Counted from the stretch's first letter, positions 42,605 through 51,923 are shown. The stretch is DNA of 64,000 nucleotides from Streptomyces sp. TLI_105 (GCF_900105415.1 NZ_FNSM01000001.1:8502001-8566000), one strand, 5' to 3'. Notes: generated by a model from the letters alone, not told the origin. Translations and numbers: made by a program.

Positions 42605-42854
42605 GGGCTACCAGGGCGCCGGCAGCACCGCTTGGGTCCCCTACCGCGGATGCTGGGGCTCCCTCTCCGCCGGACAACGGGCAGCCAACGTCTCCCACGC
42701 CCGCATCCGCGCACTCGGCGAGCAGGCCATGGCCACCTTGAAGACCTGGCGGCTCCTGCGCAAGCCGCGCTGCGGCACCAACCGCATCACCGCCATCGTC
42801 CAGGCCGTCCTCACCCTCCACCTGGACTGCTCAGACCGAGGTTGGAAAAGGCTC
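42605..42854 (+). pseudogene. C-terminal transposase fragment, right inverted arm
   Basis: The plus strand encodes GYQGAGSTAWVPYRGCWGSL, SAGQRAANVSHARIRALGEQ, AMATLKTWRLLRKPRCGTNR and ITAIVQAVLTLHLDCSD, the C-terminal third of the DDE_Tnp_4 transposase, ending at the IS end GAGGTTGGAAAAGGCTC (42838-42854). It is a near-identical inverted copy of 40086-40337. The remainder of the element is missing. Confidence 0.82.
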
Positions 42855-43209
42855 ACTGGTGGGAGAGATGGGGCCGGTCTGTGTGCTGGCGCTGGGGGGC
42901 TGCCGTTCATGGGTGTGGGGGTCACTGGCACAGGCACTGAACGGTTCTCGTCCGTTCGGCAGCATGCGGGCACCCACGTTGTTCTCAGCGGGCAGTTTGG
43001 CTGTCGGGAGTCAGGCTGATGGACGCCGGCCACGATCTGGCCGGTTACCTGAACGGCGTCCGCGCGACGCCGCCGAGCGCCTGGCTGACGACGCCGTCCG
43101 CCGCGCCCGCGCGGTGCGCGACCCGCATGCGACAACACCACCGTCCTGATCCCCCGCATCGCTTGACTGGCTGTTGAGAGACGTTCGGCTCCGGCCGGCC
43201 AACGACAAT
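42855..43209. other. Gap, possible small remnant
   Basis: At 43019-43149 two frames together read MDAGHDLAGYLNGV then DAAERLADDAVRRARAVRD, which may be a frameshifted short protein. Otherwise no gene is recognised. Confidence 0.3.
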
Positions 43210-43240
43210 GAGGCCGGGCAGGATAGCCCTGCCCGGCCTC
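43210..43240. terminator. Hairpin terminator
   Basis: GAGGCCGGGCAGG (43210-43222) pairs with CCTGCCCGGCCTC (43228-43240) over a five-base loop. It follows the minus-strand remnant that ends at 43246, with its flanking CATTGT read as ACAATG on that strand. Confidence 0.65.
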
Positions 43241-43245
43241 GGCGC

Positions 43246-43430
43246 CTACTCCCACAGCGCCTTGAAGATGTCCCACAGGGGTGCGCCCCGGTCGGGCGGG
43301 TCGGCCAGGAGCTTCTCCGTCAGACGGGACGTGAACGTCCGCGCCGTGCCCTCAGCAGCGCCTTGGGTGGTGCCCCGGACTATCGCGGTGGGCAGGCCGG
43401 CGCCGACGGCCGCCTGCTGTACGGCGGGCG
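43246..43430 (-). pseudogene. C-terminal remnant of an unknown protein
   Basis: The minus strand reads QQAAVGAGLPTAIVRGTTQG, AAEGTARTFTSRLTEKLLAD and PPDRGAPLWDIFKALWE then stop, followed at once by a hairpin. It has clear protein character and a natural end, but upstream of about 43430 the frame loses it and no start is found. The family is not recognised. It may be a decayed gene whose 5' part was lost when the cold-shock gene region was joined. Confidence 0.45.
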
Positions 43431-43551
43431 GGGGGCAACACGCCGGGCGTGGGCGTTTCTCCTTCCGTGTGCCCGGCCGGGAGGCGATGATCGGGCCTAC
43501 GGCTGTGTGGCGCGGTGCCGCGCGGCCTGATCATGGATGAGGGAGGCCGAC

Positions 43552-43755
43552 ATGGCGACCGGCACGGTGAAGTGGTTCAACGCGGAGAAGGGATTCGGGT
43601 TCATCGAGCAGGAGGGCGGCGGCCCCGACGTCTTCGTCCACTACTCGGCCATCGCCAGCACTGGCTACCGGGAGCTGAACGAGGGCCAGAAGGTGCAGTT
43701 CGACATCACCCAGGGACCGAAGGGCCCGCAGGCCGAGAACGTCACCCCGGCCTGA
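43552..43755 (+). CDS. Cold-shock protein (CspA family)
   Basis: 67 residues from ATG 43552 (GAGGGAGG upstream): [55 protein letters not shown]. It contains the RNP1 motif KGFGFI and RNP2 motif VFVHY of the five-stranded OB fold that binds single-stranded RNA and DNA and melts structured mRNA. Size and sequence are normal for the Streptomyces SC7.0-like group. A hairpin terminator follows. Confidence 0.96.
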   Translation: MATGTVKWFNAEKGFGFIEQEGGGPDVFVHYSAIASTGYRELNEGQKVQFDITQGPKGPQAENVTPA

Positions 43756-43767
43756 GCCTTTGTGCCA

Positions 43768-43793
43768 CGAGTCGGCGAAGATTCGCCGACTCG
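43768..43793 (+). terminator. Terminator of the cold-shock gene
   Basis: CGAGTCGGCGAA (43768-43779) pairs with TTCGCCGACTCG (43782-43793); 12-bp perfect stem 13 bases after the stop codon. Confidence 0.7.
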
Positions 43794-44348
43794 ATGCCGC
43801 CTGACGCAGTGCCGCAGCCTCTCTCCAGGATGGCATGCAGCGCGGCGGCGGCTTCCCGTGCTCGCTGCGTGTTCCGACGCCGTGTGCCACGAAGCGGGCC
43901 GGGCCGGCGGGGGAGTCGGAGCAGTTCTTCATATCGATCGGATCAGCCGGATTGCCGCGGCACGGGCGGAGTCGTACGGTCCCGCCCTCTCGGCCCCCTG
44001 CCACGCTGTGTTGCTCATCCGGGCCAGGGGGACTGGCGGCCGACGGCGTTCCATTCCTCATCCCGGTGAGCCCCGCGTCGCCGGCCCCGGCATCAGCTGC
44101 CGCTTCTACTACTTCGGCGACACGCCCTGACGCCCGCTGGCGCCGCTCGGCCCGCCCTCGGTCAGTTGGGCGGCGGTGTTCTCGATCCACAGCAGCGTCC
44201 ACTCGACTCCGGCCTGCCACCCGGGCGCCGCTCCGTCCGGCCTTCCGGGGTCCCAGAGGTGAAGCTGTCGCCCGACCTGAAAATGCGACGACACGGCCTG
44301 CTCACCTCCTCTTGACCGGAAGTTTGGTTGAGGTATGAGACTCCTCTC
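43794..44348. other. Gap with promoter region but no gene recognised
   Basis: No frame is convincing on either strand over 43794-44320. The final bases TTGACCGGAAGTTTGGTTGA (44312 on) contain a TTGACC that could be a -35 box for the NTF2-like gene, but no clear -10 is assigned. Confidence 0.35.
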
Positions 44349-44798
44349 ATGACCACGATCACTGCGGACACCACCGCCACCGCTGCCGACGTCGCCGCCA
44401 TCACGCGCCTCTTCGACGGCTACCTCCGTTCCCTCGACGAGCGCGGCGCTTTCGACGGGACCTGGGCAGCCGCCTTCTTCACCGAGGACGCGTCCACTTC
44501 CACCCCCGCCGGGGACGTGCACGGGCGGGACGCCATCGCCGCGAACGTCCGCATGGCGATGGGGCTCTTCGACCGGAGCGTCCACTTCGGTTCTAACTAC
44601 CTCATCGACGTGGACGGCGACCGCGCCACCCTGTTCGGGAACCAGCTCTCCACGCATGTCCTCGCGGGCGACGGCACCCTGTTCGTCTCCGGCGGACAGA
44701 CGGAGAACGAACTCGTCCGCACCCCCGAGGGGTGGCGGCTTTCCCGGGCCGATCTGCGCATCGTCTGGAAGCAGGGAAACCCGCCGGTGATCCCGTAA
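44349..44798 (+). CDS. SnoaL/NTF2-like (SgcJ-type) protein
   Basis: 149 residues from ATG 44349. The cone-shaped alpha+beta fold of the NTF2 superfamily is indicated by DVAAITRLFDGYLRSLDERG, FDGTWAAAFFTEDASTSTPA, GRDAIAANVRMAMGLFDRSV, HFGSNYLIDVDGDRATLFGN and RTPEGWRLSRADLRIVWKQG. Members are small cyclases, isomerases or ligand-binding proteins; the residues here do not decide which. It lies directly upstream of an IS630 wreck. Confidence 0.85.
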   Translation: MTTITADTTATAADVAAITRLFDGYLRSLDERGAFDGTWAAAFFTEDASTSTPAGDVHGRDAIAANVRMAMGLFDRSVHFGSNYLIDVDGDRATLFGNQLSTHVLAGDGTLFVSGGQTENELVRTPEGWRLSRADLRIVWKQGNPPVIP

Positions 44799-44799
44799 C

Positions 44800-45680
44800 C
44801 AGGCCGCCTGGACGCCCCGCATGCCGAACGCCAGATGTCTGCCCAGGGCCAGACGGTCGGGGGCATTACCGTGCTGATGCAGGTTGGTGAGGACTACGTC
44901 CGCGATGTCATCCACGCCTTCCACGAGCGGGGGTTCGACGCGCTGGACCCAAAATGGAGCGGGGGATGCCCCAAGACGATCAGTGACCGGGTGCGCGAGC
45001 ACATCTGCCTGATCGCCCGGACGTCCCCCGCCGACTGGAGGATCACCGCGTTCTCCACCTGGAACCCGAGCAAGCTCGCCGGCCGCCTCGTCAAGTAGAA
45101 GGTGACCGCGGCCATCAGCCGGGAGACCCTGCGCCGGATCTTGCGCGTCGGCAAGGTCTCCTGGAAGACCACCACCACGTGGAAGGCGTCCACCGACCCG
45201 GAGTTCATCGTCAAGATGCACCGCGTCCTGGCGCTGTACGGCACCCCGCCCGTCGACGGGCGGGTGGTATGCGTCGATGAGTTCGGGCCGCTGAACTTGA
45301 TGCCCCGCGAGGGCAAGGGGCGGGGGCCGGTGAGGCGTCCGCGCAGGCTGCGGGCAACTTACAACCGCTACGGCGGGGTGCGGCAGATGCTCGCCGCCCT
45401 AGATCTGGCTACCGGCAAGCCGTACTACCGCATCCGCCCGCGCAAGCGGTGGCGCGAGTTCCTCGGCCTCCTCAAGGCCCTGCGGGCACGCTGGCCCGGG
45501 GGAAAAGCTGTATGTGGTGCTGGACAAGTTCTCCCCGCACAAGCACGCCAAGGTCCGCACCTGGGCGGACGACAACGACGTTGAGCTGATCTTCCTGCCG
45601 ACCTACGGCTCCTGGCTGAACTTGATCGAGGCCGAGTTCGCGGCCCTGCGCTACTGCGCGCTCAACGGCACTGACCAGCC
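44800..45680 (+). pseudogene. IS630-family transposase with stop, frameshift and lost 3' end
   Basis: From about 44829: MSAQGQTVGGITVLMQVGED, YVRDVIHAFHERGFDALDPK and TSPADWRITAFSTWNPSKLA, then an in-frame TAG at 45096. Homology continues at once with KVTAAISRETLRRILRVGKV, RVVCVDEFGPLNLMPREGKG (first Asp). After a shift near 45500 comes LYVVLDKFSPHKHAKVRTWA (second Asp) and FLPTYGSWLNLIEAEFAALR (Glu). It ends abruptly after ALNGTD at about 45676, where minus-strand IS5 sequence begins. The 5' end is also short. Confidence 0.85.
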
Positions 45681-46275
45681 GCGGTCGGCGAACAGCCGGC
45701 CCGGCCGGTGCCGCGGTCGCCCACGAAGTCCTCGGATGCGAGGGATCGCATCCAGCAGGGGCGTCAGCTGGGTGACGTCATGCCTGTTTCCACCGGTCAG
45801 TGAGACGGCGAGGGGTGTGCCATGGCGGTCGACGATCAGGTGGTGCTCGCTGCCCGGCCGGGCACGGTCGACCGGCGAAGGTCCGGTGTGAGCCCCCCTT
45901 CAGGGCCCGGACGTGCGAGCCGTCGATGGCGGCGTCCTCCATGTCCAGCAGACCTGCCTTGCGCAGCTCGGCCGGGAGGGCCTCGTGCAGGCGGGGCCAG
46001 ACGCCGGCTTCGGTCCAGTCCCGCAGCCGACGCCAGGCCGTCACCCCACTGCACCCGGTCTGCTCGGCGGGCACGTCTCTCCAGCTCACGTTCTTGCGCA
46101 GCACGTAAACGATGCCCCGCAGGGCCGCACGATCGTCCGCCGACAGACGCCCGGGATACCGATGACGCCGCGGAGCCCGGGGCGGCAGCAGCGGAGCGAT
46201 GCGTTCCCACAGGTCATCAGGTACAAGATCATCCGACACCCGCACCACTCTGTCGTCACCAGACCCGATCGCCAA
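45678..46275 (-). pseudogene. IS5-family transposase, 3'-truncated
   Basis: orfA reads LVPDDLWERIAPLLPPRAPR, IVYVLRKNVSWRDVPAEQTG, VTAWRRLRDWTEAGVWPRLH and AAIDGSHVRALKGG (first Asp). At AAGGGGGG (45893-45900) the homology moves to the -1 frame: HTGPSPVDRARPGSEHHLIV, DRHGTPLAVSLTGGNRHDVT and LDAIPRIRGLRGRPRHRPGR then LFADRG (second Asp). It is cut at about 45680 against the IS630 fragment. This is a third example here of an IS5 A/G-run frameshift site. Confidence 0.82.
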
Positions 46276-46355
46276 GCCCTCACGCCGAACTCATTCTGAA
46301 ACGATCAGTAAGGCCCACTGGCGGGAATCTCCTCTTGCGCTTCCGAACGGGGATT

Positions 46356-47111
46356 ATGGGCGGCATGGAACATTTTGCGCCGGTGAGCGTCCTTGCTCTC
46401 CGTCCTGCCCTTCCGCATCCGCAGGCGATCATGAAGGGGGCGGCCATACGTCCTTTGATCGACGGCCGGGACGTGCTGGAGGAAATGCATCCGGACGGCG
46501 ATTCAAGCTGCTACCAGCAGAAGTGGCTCGGTTCACCGGAGACGTGGCCGCTGTGGGCCTCTCGCGAACCTCGCCGTGTCGAACTGTCGAACAATGACTG
46601 CGACACCGGTTGCTGTGGGGGAGTGTTCGTCACCATCCAGCGTCGTGGCGGTCACGTCGAGTGGATGAGCTGGGAGAACACCAACGACATCCGTGTCCCC
46701 ATCCCTCCTGAGGTCCGCTTCGACGCCGCGCAGTACGACGCCGAACTGGCTCGGGTCGTAGCTGACCACAGCTGGGAGGCGCCCGTGGATACGGCGGCCC
46801 GTCTACTGGCCCACCGGATCGTCGCCACCGGCTGGTACAAGCGGTGGGACTGTCAGCCGTCCTTGCACGGCATCCGTGTTCAAGAGCGGGGAGAGTCTGC
46901 TGCAGTAGTTATGCCCTTCGTCGCCGGCCAGTTCGAGGGAAGCGGTACGTTCCACTGTCGCGTTATGTCCGTTTCTGCGCAGGAGTCCGTCGAGGAACAG
47001 GTACGGCGCTTCGTCGAGCAGATCACAGCCACCGACCCCCGCGAGAGCGCTTTTCGGCAGGTGAATTCTTCTTTCAGACCAATGTGCTTGTGCGCGAGGC
47101 CCAGTGCTTGA
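46356..47111 (+). CDS. Hypothetical protein, 251 aa
   Basis: ATG 46356 or 46365. Protein features: PVSVLALRPALPHPQAIMKG, DGRDVLEEMHPDGDSSCYQQ, VELSNNDCDTGCCGGVFVTI, GHVEWMSWENTNDIRVPIPP, then a helical C-terminal half (LLAHRIVATGWYKRWDCQPS, SVEEQVRRFVEQITATDPRE). The Cys-rich NDCDTGCCGG turn stands out. Similar sequences occur among actinobacterial hypotheticals and recall immunity-type proteins by size and composition, but no Imm family is assigned. The last ~18 residues may be altered because a decayed gene on the other strand overlaps. Confidence 0.6.
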   Translation: MGGMEHFAPVSVLALRPALPHPQAIMKGAAIRPLIDGRDVLEEMHPDGDSSCYQQKWLGSPETWPLWASREPRRVELSNNDCDTGCCGGVFVTIQRRGGHVEWMSWENTNDIRVPIPPEVRFDAAQYDAELARVVADHSWEAPVDTAARLLAHRIVATGWYKRWDCQPSLHGIRVQERGESAAVVMPFVAGQFEGSGTFHCRVMSVSAQESVEEQVRRFVEQITATDPRESAFRQVNSSFRPMCLCARPSA

Positions 47112-47310
47112 CGCCTGCCTGGGCGGTGAGTTGCAGCGTGGTGAGAGTCCCAGTGGACCGGGTTGGACGGCTGTCAAGCAGCTGCTGGATCGCTGTGGTG
47201 ATGGCGTCGCGTTCGGCGTCGCGGCCAGGGGCCATCGTGGGGTTCTCCGGTGTGGTCGTGGGCGGTGACGATGCGTTCCACGCGGTCGAGCTCATGCTAT
47301 TCGCGGGCAT
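47074..47310 (-). pseudogene. N-terminal remnant of a conserved hypothetical protein
   Basis: The minus strand reads APGRDAERDAITTAIQQLLD, SRPTRSTGTLTTLQLTAQAG and VKHWASRTSTLV then stop. 'AITTAxxxLLxGxPxRSxGxLTxxxLxxEAxVKR' is a typical start of a Streptomyces protein that accompanies mobile-element integrases. The remainder is missing. Bases 47311-47583 show no further gene apart from the ribosome-binding region of the next one. Confidence 0.45.
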
Positions 47311-47583
47311 GTCGGAAGGCAGGTCCAGCGGGTCATTGACGAGCGGCCCTAGCCGCTTGACCTGGACGTATCCATGTTCTTTGCGATCGGGGTGTCCCGC
47401 GAGACAGAGGATTCCGACGCCGTCAGCTCGTCACGCTCACCCAGATGGACACGGGGTGTACGGTCAGCACTTTGCCCGGATGAAATCCCATGGTGTACCC
47501 CGCCGCCCGACGGGATCATGAGCTGCCGCCGTGCCGCGCCCGGGACGGCGGTCGTTCATGTGCCGCCCTGGGAGGAAACCTGT

Positions 47584-49173
47584 ATGACCCTCGCACCGAT
47601 AGTCCGACGCGTGTTCGGCGACGGCCCATTCGCCGAGATCGGAGAACCCGTTCTGGCCGTCGCTGACGAACGCTCGCGGACGGTCGCTGTGGGCGGGGAC
47701 CTCGGACATGTCCAGTGGAGTGGCAGTGGGACCGCGGACTCCCCATGGACGGGGCATCGGATCGGTGTCTATCAGCAGGACGGGCTGCGGTGTCGGCACC
47801 TGGTGCGATCTTGGTACCCCGTTCGGTCTCTCGCCTTCCACCCCGTTCTTCCCCTGTTGGCCGTTGGTACGGGGCGCTACGACGGCGGCTACTCGTTTGA
47901 AGGCGAGCTGCTGCTGATCCACCTGGACTCCGGCGACGTGGTGTCCGTCCTGCAGTACCCGCGGCAGGTGATCAGCGTGGAATGGCGCAGCGAGACGGCA
48001 CTTCATCTGGTCTTGGCGCCGTGTGATGACTGGGAGAATCCGCAGGCACATAAGCAGGGGCATGCCGTCGTTGTGGCTCGCTCGGACTGGGGCGCCGTCG
48101 GACAGGGGACGATCGGTGCCGAGGAGCTGGCTGCCCCCGCGGAATCGGTCGTCCAGCCGGATCACAGCGCGGAGGCCCGCCGAATCCTCGCGGACCTCGC
48201 GGCCTCGGCCGGCCGGCAGTGGTCCGTGCGCCGGCGTGTGTGGGCTGTCGAAGGTACGGAGGACGGCCGCGTGCTGGCCGCTCTGGACGGAATCCTGGCG
48301 GAGTCGTGGCTGCCGTCAGGAGACCTGCAATGGGTGGTCGAGGATGAGGAAGGCGGTCGACAGCTGGTTCTGGCCTCCGACGGCACATCGGTCTGGACCA
48401 ACGCCGAACGCCACAGTCGCCGCAAGGGAAGGCGCTGGGAGAGGTCCGCGCCCCGAGTCGCCCGGATCGCCGTCGACACAGGGCAGGTGCTGGAGACCCT
48501 GAGCCCGGGCGTGTTCACGGTTCTTGTCGCAGGCGGTCAGAGGGTGATCCTGAGGCCGTTGGACGGCCGCCGCAAGCATCCCGAACGGCTGATGATGTTC
48601 GACCTGGACGGTCCGGTGAACGGTCCTGAGGTCGGCCACTTCGACCTCTTCAATCACTCGTTCGCCGTCCGTCGCGCGAGCCGCCCGTACGTCCTGGTCG
48701 GCACTGACCCGGACAAGCCGCATAGGGAAAAATGGATCACTGCCCTGGGCACCGATGGGACATTGCGGCCGCTCTTCCCGCACTCCTGGGTACCGGCAGA
48801 GCACCATTTCGGAGGTCCCGCAGTCGAAATCGGGCAGTCCCTGGTCTATGCCGGCGCTGTCCACCACGGCCAAGGGCTTCAACCTGGTGGGGCCTACACA
48901 GTGCGGCGATCCCTGAACGGCTCAGTGCGGTGGCAGCACCGCGCCGATCATCCCGCCACCGCCCTCGACACAGACGGGGACACCGTCTACGTGGCTGACA
49001 ACTCCGGCGCCCTGACGGCACTGGACGCCGAGGACGGCTCGGTGCGATGGAACACCGAGCTCGAGGTCGAAGGAGTGCCCACCACAGCGCTGTCCCTCGC
49101 TGTGGCACCTCAAGGGCACTTGCTCATCGGGACCGTCGACGGCCGGATCCTGGAGTGTCCATCGCGGCCCTGA
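47584..49173 (+). CDS. Large beta-propeller (WD40/PQQ-like) protein
   Basis: 529 residues from ATG 47584 (GGGAGGAAACC upstream). Repeats with strand-turn patterns are visible: VLAVADERSRTVAVGGDLGH, PVRSLAFHPVLPLLAVGTGR, LLLIHLDSGDVVSVLQYPRQ, SVWTNAERHSRRKG, ARIAVDTGQVLETLSPGVFT and, at the end, the PQQ-type blade DTDGDTVYVADNSGALTALD, AEDGSVRWNTELEVEGVPTT. No signal peptide, so cytosolic. Probably a single seven- or eight-bladed scaffold of unknown partner. It may pair with the 46356 gene, though 470 bases of debris separate them. Confidence 0.75.
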   Translation: MTLAPIVRRVFGDGPFAEIGEPVLAVADERSRTVAVGGDLGHVQWSGSGTADSPWTGHRIGVYQQDGLRCRHLVRSWYPVRSLAFHPVLPLLAVGTGRYDGGYSFEGELLLIHLDSGDVVSVLQYPRQVISVEWRSETALHLVLAPCDDWENPQAHKQGHAVVVARSDWGAVGQGTIGAEELAAPAESVVQPDHSAEARRILADLAASAGRQWSVRRRVWAVEGTEDGRVLAALDGILAESWLPSGDLQWVVEDEEGGRQLVLASDGTSVWTNAERHSRRKGRRWERSAPRVARIAVDTGQVLETLSPGVFTVLVAGGQRVILRPLDGRRKHPERLMMFDLDGPVNGPEVGHFDLFNHSFAVRRASRPYVLVGTDPDKPHREKWITALGTDGTLRPLFPHSWVPAEHHFGGPAVEIGQSLVYAGAVHHGQGLQPGGAYTVRRSLNGSVRWQHRADHPATALDTDGDTVYVADNSGALTALDAEDGSVRWNTELEVEGVPTTALSLAVAPQGHLLIGTVDGRILECPSRP

Positions 49174-49223
49174 CCCCAAGAGCGAAGCCTTTTACGCGGC
49201 GGGAACGACGTGCTGCGGGGGAT

Positions 49224-50389
49224 TACTGAGATTGAACTCGTGGTGTCGTGCGGTTGCTCAGGCGGGTCTGATGGCCAGGCCGGTCTCGGCAAGGCAGCCG
49301 TCTATCAAGTCGCTGCGGTACTGGATGTGCCGTAGGCCGCGTCGGATGCGCTGGACGAGGTGTTCGGGGGTGCTGAAGGCGACGTTGGAGAGCCAGCCGC
49401 GTCGCAGGAGGGACCAGATTCCCTAGACGGGGTTGAGATCGGGTGCGTAGGGCGGCAGGTGGTAGATGGTCAGCCAGTCCCGGGCTTCCGCCCATTCTCG
49501 CAGGTCAGCGGCTTTGTGGACGTTGAGGTTGTCCCAGACGAGCACGATCGGGCCGTCGAGCTGCTGATATGCGGCGATCAGCAGGTCTCGGTAGTCGCGC
49601 CCGGAGAAGCTCTTGCGCCCATCGCGCCGGCCGTCGTCCCGGCGTGACTGGTGGATCAGCCTGAAGCGGTGGCCGGGTTTGTAGCAGGTCAGCGCGGCGA
49701 TGGATATCCGTCTGCGGGATCGGCCACGGACCCTCACCACCAGGGTCCTGCCGCGCTGCGACCAGGTCTTCGCCTGCGGCGGCGTCATGGAGAATCCGGC
49801 CTCGTCTTCAAAGACCAGCCAGGCTCCACGGGCCGCCGCGAGCCTTCCGCGCAGGGCCACACCTCCTTCACCCACCCAGCCACCGCGTCGTCCCGCTCCA
49901 TGGCGCGTCGGACTGGCACCTGGCAGGACCAGCCGTTGCGGACCAGGAGCTTGCGCACGCCCTGGACCGTGTAGGTCAGATGGAAGCGCCGGCCGATCAT
50001 CGTCTTCACACGACTCAGGGTCCACCGCTGGTCCTCCCAGCCGTGCGCGGCCGGCCCCTTGGTCAGCTCCGCCTCCAGCTGTGCGAACTGCCTGTGACTC
50101 AGTCGTGGTAGCGCCGCAGGCCCCTGCGACCGCAGAGCTCTCGGACCACCGTCGCTCCACGTCCGCCGCCCCCGCTGCACCGACCGGACACTGACCCGCA
50201 GGTCCTTGGCGATCGCCGCGCTGGCTTCGCCCAGGGCAAATCGCTCCGCAGCCCGCAGCCGTAACCCCTCGCGGTACTGCTGTCGTTCGGCGGTCAGACC
50301 GCCTCCTTGTGGATATCGCATGCCCCGGTGGTATCGCAGAGGACGAACAACCGTCAGCCCCTACGACACCACGAGCCGAGCCTCAATAG
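49224..50389 (-). mobile_element. IS630-family element
   Basis: Left end TACTGAGATTGAACTCGTGG (49224), right end inverted CTATTGAGGCTCGGCTCGTG (at 50389, minus-strand reading), both continuing TGTCGT; about 21 of 27 positions agree. TA is present at both tips. It encloses a decayed transposase. An exact 36-bp copy of the left end lies inverted at 51448-51483. Confidence 0.75.
49227..50321 (-). pseudogene. IS630-family transposase with frameshift and stop
   Basis: The HTH region RYPQGGGLTAERQQYREGLR, ERFALGEASAAIAKDLRVSV and RSVQRGRRTWSDGGPRALRS is intact from 50321. After MERDDAVAGWVKEVWP (about 49860) the frame shifts to RGAWLVFEDEAGFSMTPPQA (first acidic residues), GPIVLVWDNLNVHKAADLRE (second Asp) and DWLTIYHLPPYAPDLNPV. 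A TAG at 49425 then interrupts before GIWSLLRRGWLSNVAFSTPE and GCLAETGLAIRP. Two lesions; not functional without correction. Confidence 0.83.
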
Positions 50390-50404
50390 CCATGCACGAG
50401 CTCG

Positions 50405-51223
50405 TTAGCCGTCGAGGAGGAAGACCACCGCCATCACGACGTGGAGGAGGGCCAGGAGGCCGCCGCAGACGACCAGGAAGGCGCCGGCGTAGGTGTCCAC
50501 CAGGTGCGTGAAGGGGGCCACCGGCACCAGCACGTCCGCCGGGTCCTCCGGCGGGTGGGCCACGGTGATCGCGGGACCGGCCTCGCCGTGCAGGAAGCCG
50601 CGGTACGTGCCGGTCGCGTCCGGGTAGACGTATCCGCCGCGGGTCATGGTGGCCCGGGTGGCGGTCACCAGGACGCCGTGTCGGTACAGCCACCGTTCCC
50701 GCCGTGCGCGGATCACCCCGTACAGGCCGATCCACAGGCCCAGCCAGGCCAGGCCGCCGACCGGGATCGTGAGGATGACCACGTCCCACTTGTCCAGCGC
50801 GCCGGCCACTACGCAGAGGACGACGAGCGCCAGCAGGTGCCACAGCGCGCCCCGCAGGATCCGGCGGTGGAACCTCGTCCGCCAGGTGGGGGCGAGCGAG
50901 CGGGCCACGGCGAACGGGGCCCCGTCGACGTCGTCGCTGTCCGTCCGGTTCGCCAGGATCGCGTTGATCCCGTCGGCGAAGGCGGTCGCCGCCACCTCGT
51001 CCACGTCGTCGAGGCGGTGGACGCGCGGTGTCGTCCCGGCCTTCGCCCGCAGCTCGATCAGGACCGAGCGCCCCTCGGCGCGTATCCGGCCCAGCCCGTC
51101 GGGGGTGAAGGTGATCTGCTCGCGCGGGAGGTCGAGGACCAGTCCGATGTCCTTAGCGGACAGGACGGCCCCGCCCCGGCCTCGGAGCACCGGGAGGGAG
51201 GAGATGAATGTCGACATGGGCAT
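50405..51223 (-). CDS. Membrane protein of unknown function
   Basis: 272 residues from ATG 51223 (MPMSTFISSLPVLRGRGGAV). A cytoplasmic N-terminal part (ITFTPDGLGRIRAEGRSVLI, TPRVHRLDDVDEVAATAFAD) is followed by two hydrophobic helices (ALWHLLALVVLCVVAGAL, VVILTIPVGGLAWLGLWIGL), a beta-rich loop (LYRHGVLVTATRATMTRGGY, YPDATGTYRGFLHGEAGPAI) and a C-terminal helix pair (GAFLVVCGGLLALLHVVMAV). Similar to DUF3592-like or PH-domain membrane proteins in outline only. It lies between the IS630 element and a solo copy of that element's end. Confidence 0.65.
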   Translation of the reverse strand: MPMSTFISSLPVLRGRGGAVLSAKDIGLVLDLPREQITFTPDGLGRIRAEGRSVLIELRAKAGTTPRVHRLDDVDEVAATAFADGINAILANRTDSDDVDGAPFAVARSLAPTWRTRFHRRILRGALWHLLALVVLCVVAGALDKWDVVILTIPVGGLAWLGLWIGLYGVIRARRERWLYRHGVLVTATRATMTRGGYVYPDATGTYRGFLHGEAGPAITVAHPPEDPADVLVPVAPFTHLVDTYAGAFLVVCGGLLALLHVVMAVVFLLDG

Positions 51224-51447
51224 GATCGTAGAGCGGGTTTTCGCCCAGGTCAGCCCCTCGGATCCCCGTTCCCCCGGCCCTTGCTCGGGAGGAGGGCGGC
51301 GAGGGCGCCGCGATCCCCGGCCGGCGGCTCCGGGGTGCGGGGCGCGCTGGTCGTGACGAGTGCGGCGCCGTCGGGCGCCGGGGGGTCGAGAGGGGTGGAG
51401 GTGACGACCTCCGCGAAGGCGAGCGCCCCACTCTCGTCGACATCGGC

Positions 51448-51483
51448 GAGCAACCGCACGACACCACGAGTTCAATCTCAGTA
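51448..51483. repeat. Solo 36-bp IS630 end, exact inverted copy of 49224-49259
   Basis: The 36 bases read on the minus strand TACTGAGATTGAACTCGTGG, TGTCGTGCGGTTGCTC and are identical to the element's left end at 49224-49259; DNA inside and outside differs. The two ends face inward around the transposase and the membrane-protein gene. Confidence 0.9.
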
Positions 51484-51923
51484 GGCCGTTTCCTTCGGAT
51501 CACACGCCGTCGACTCCGGTCGCGACCGTGCGCACCGAACTAAGGTCGGAGCTGCGGTTCATGCACAGGCGGGAAGGCCCGTCTGGATGCGGGACGCCGA
51601 TCCTCCGCACAAGTTCTCCCGACCAGGCGGCGCAAGTATGCGCAGGTCATCGATCCGTGGCAAGTGAAACTAGGCGACGGGATCGGCGGAATGTCCGGCA
51701 TGGGTGCATATATGGGCGGATTTCTCGAGTATCGAGCGTCGCAGGTACTGGAACAGGCTCAAGTCTCTCTCCCCGCACCGCGACAGCGCGCCATAGGACA
51801 TCTCGCCCGTCATCGCCGCGTGGACGTGACCGCCGCCTCCCTCACCGCACACGTGCGCTCCGGGGCGTGGTGGCCGGCGCACCAGGGCGGGTACCCCTGG
51901 TCTGTCTGGGCACACGAGAGGTC
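51484..51923. other. Gap with no recognised gene
   Basis: No convincing frame on either strand and no hairpin that stands out. It holds the upstream region of the acetyltransferase-like gene. Confidence 0.3.
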
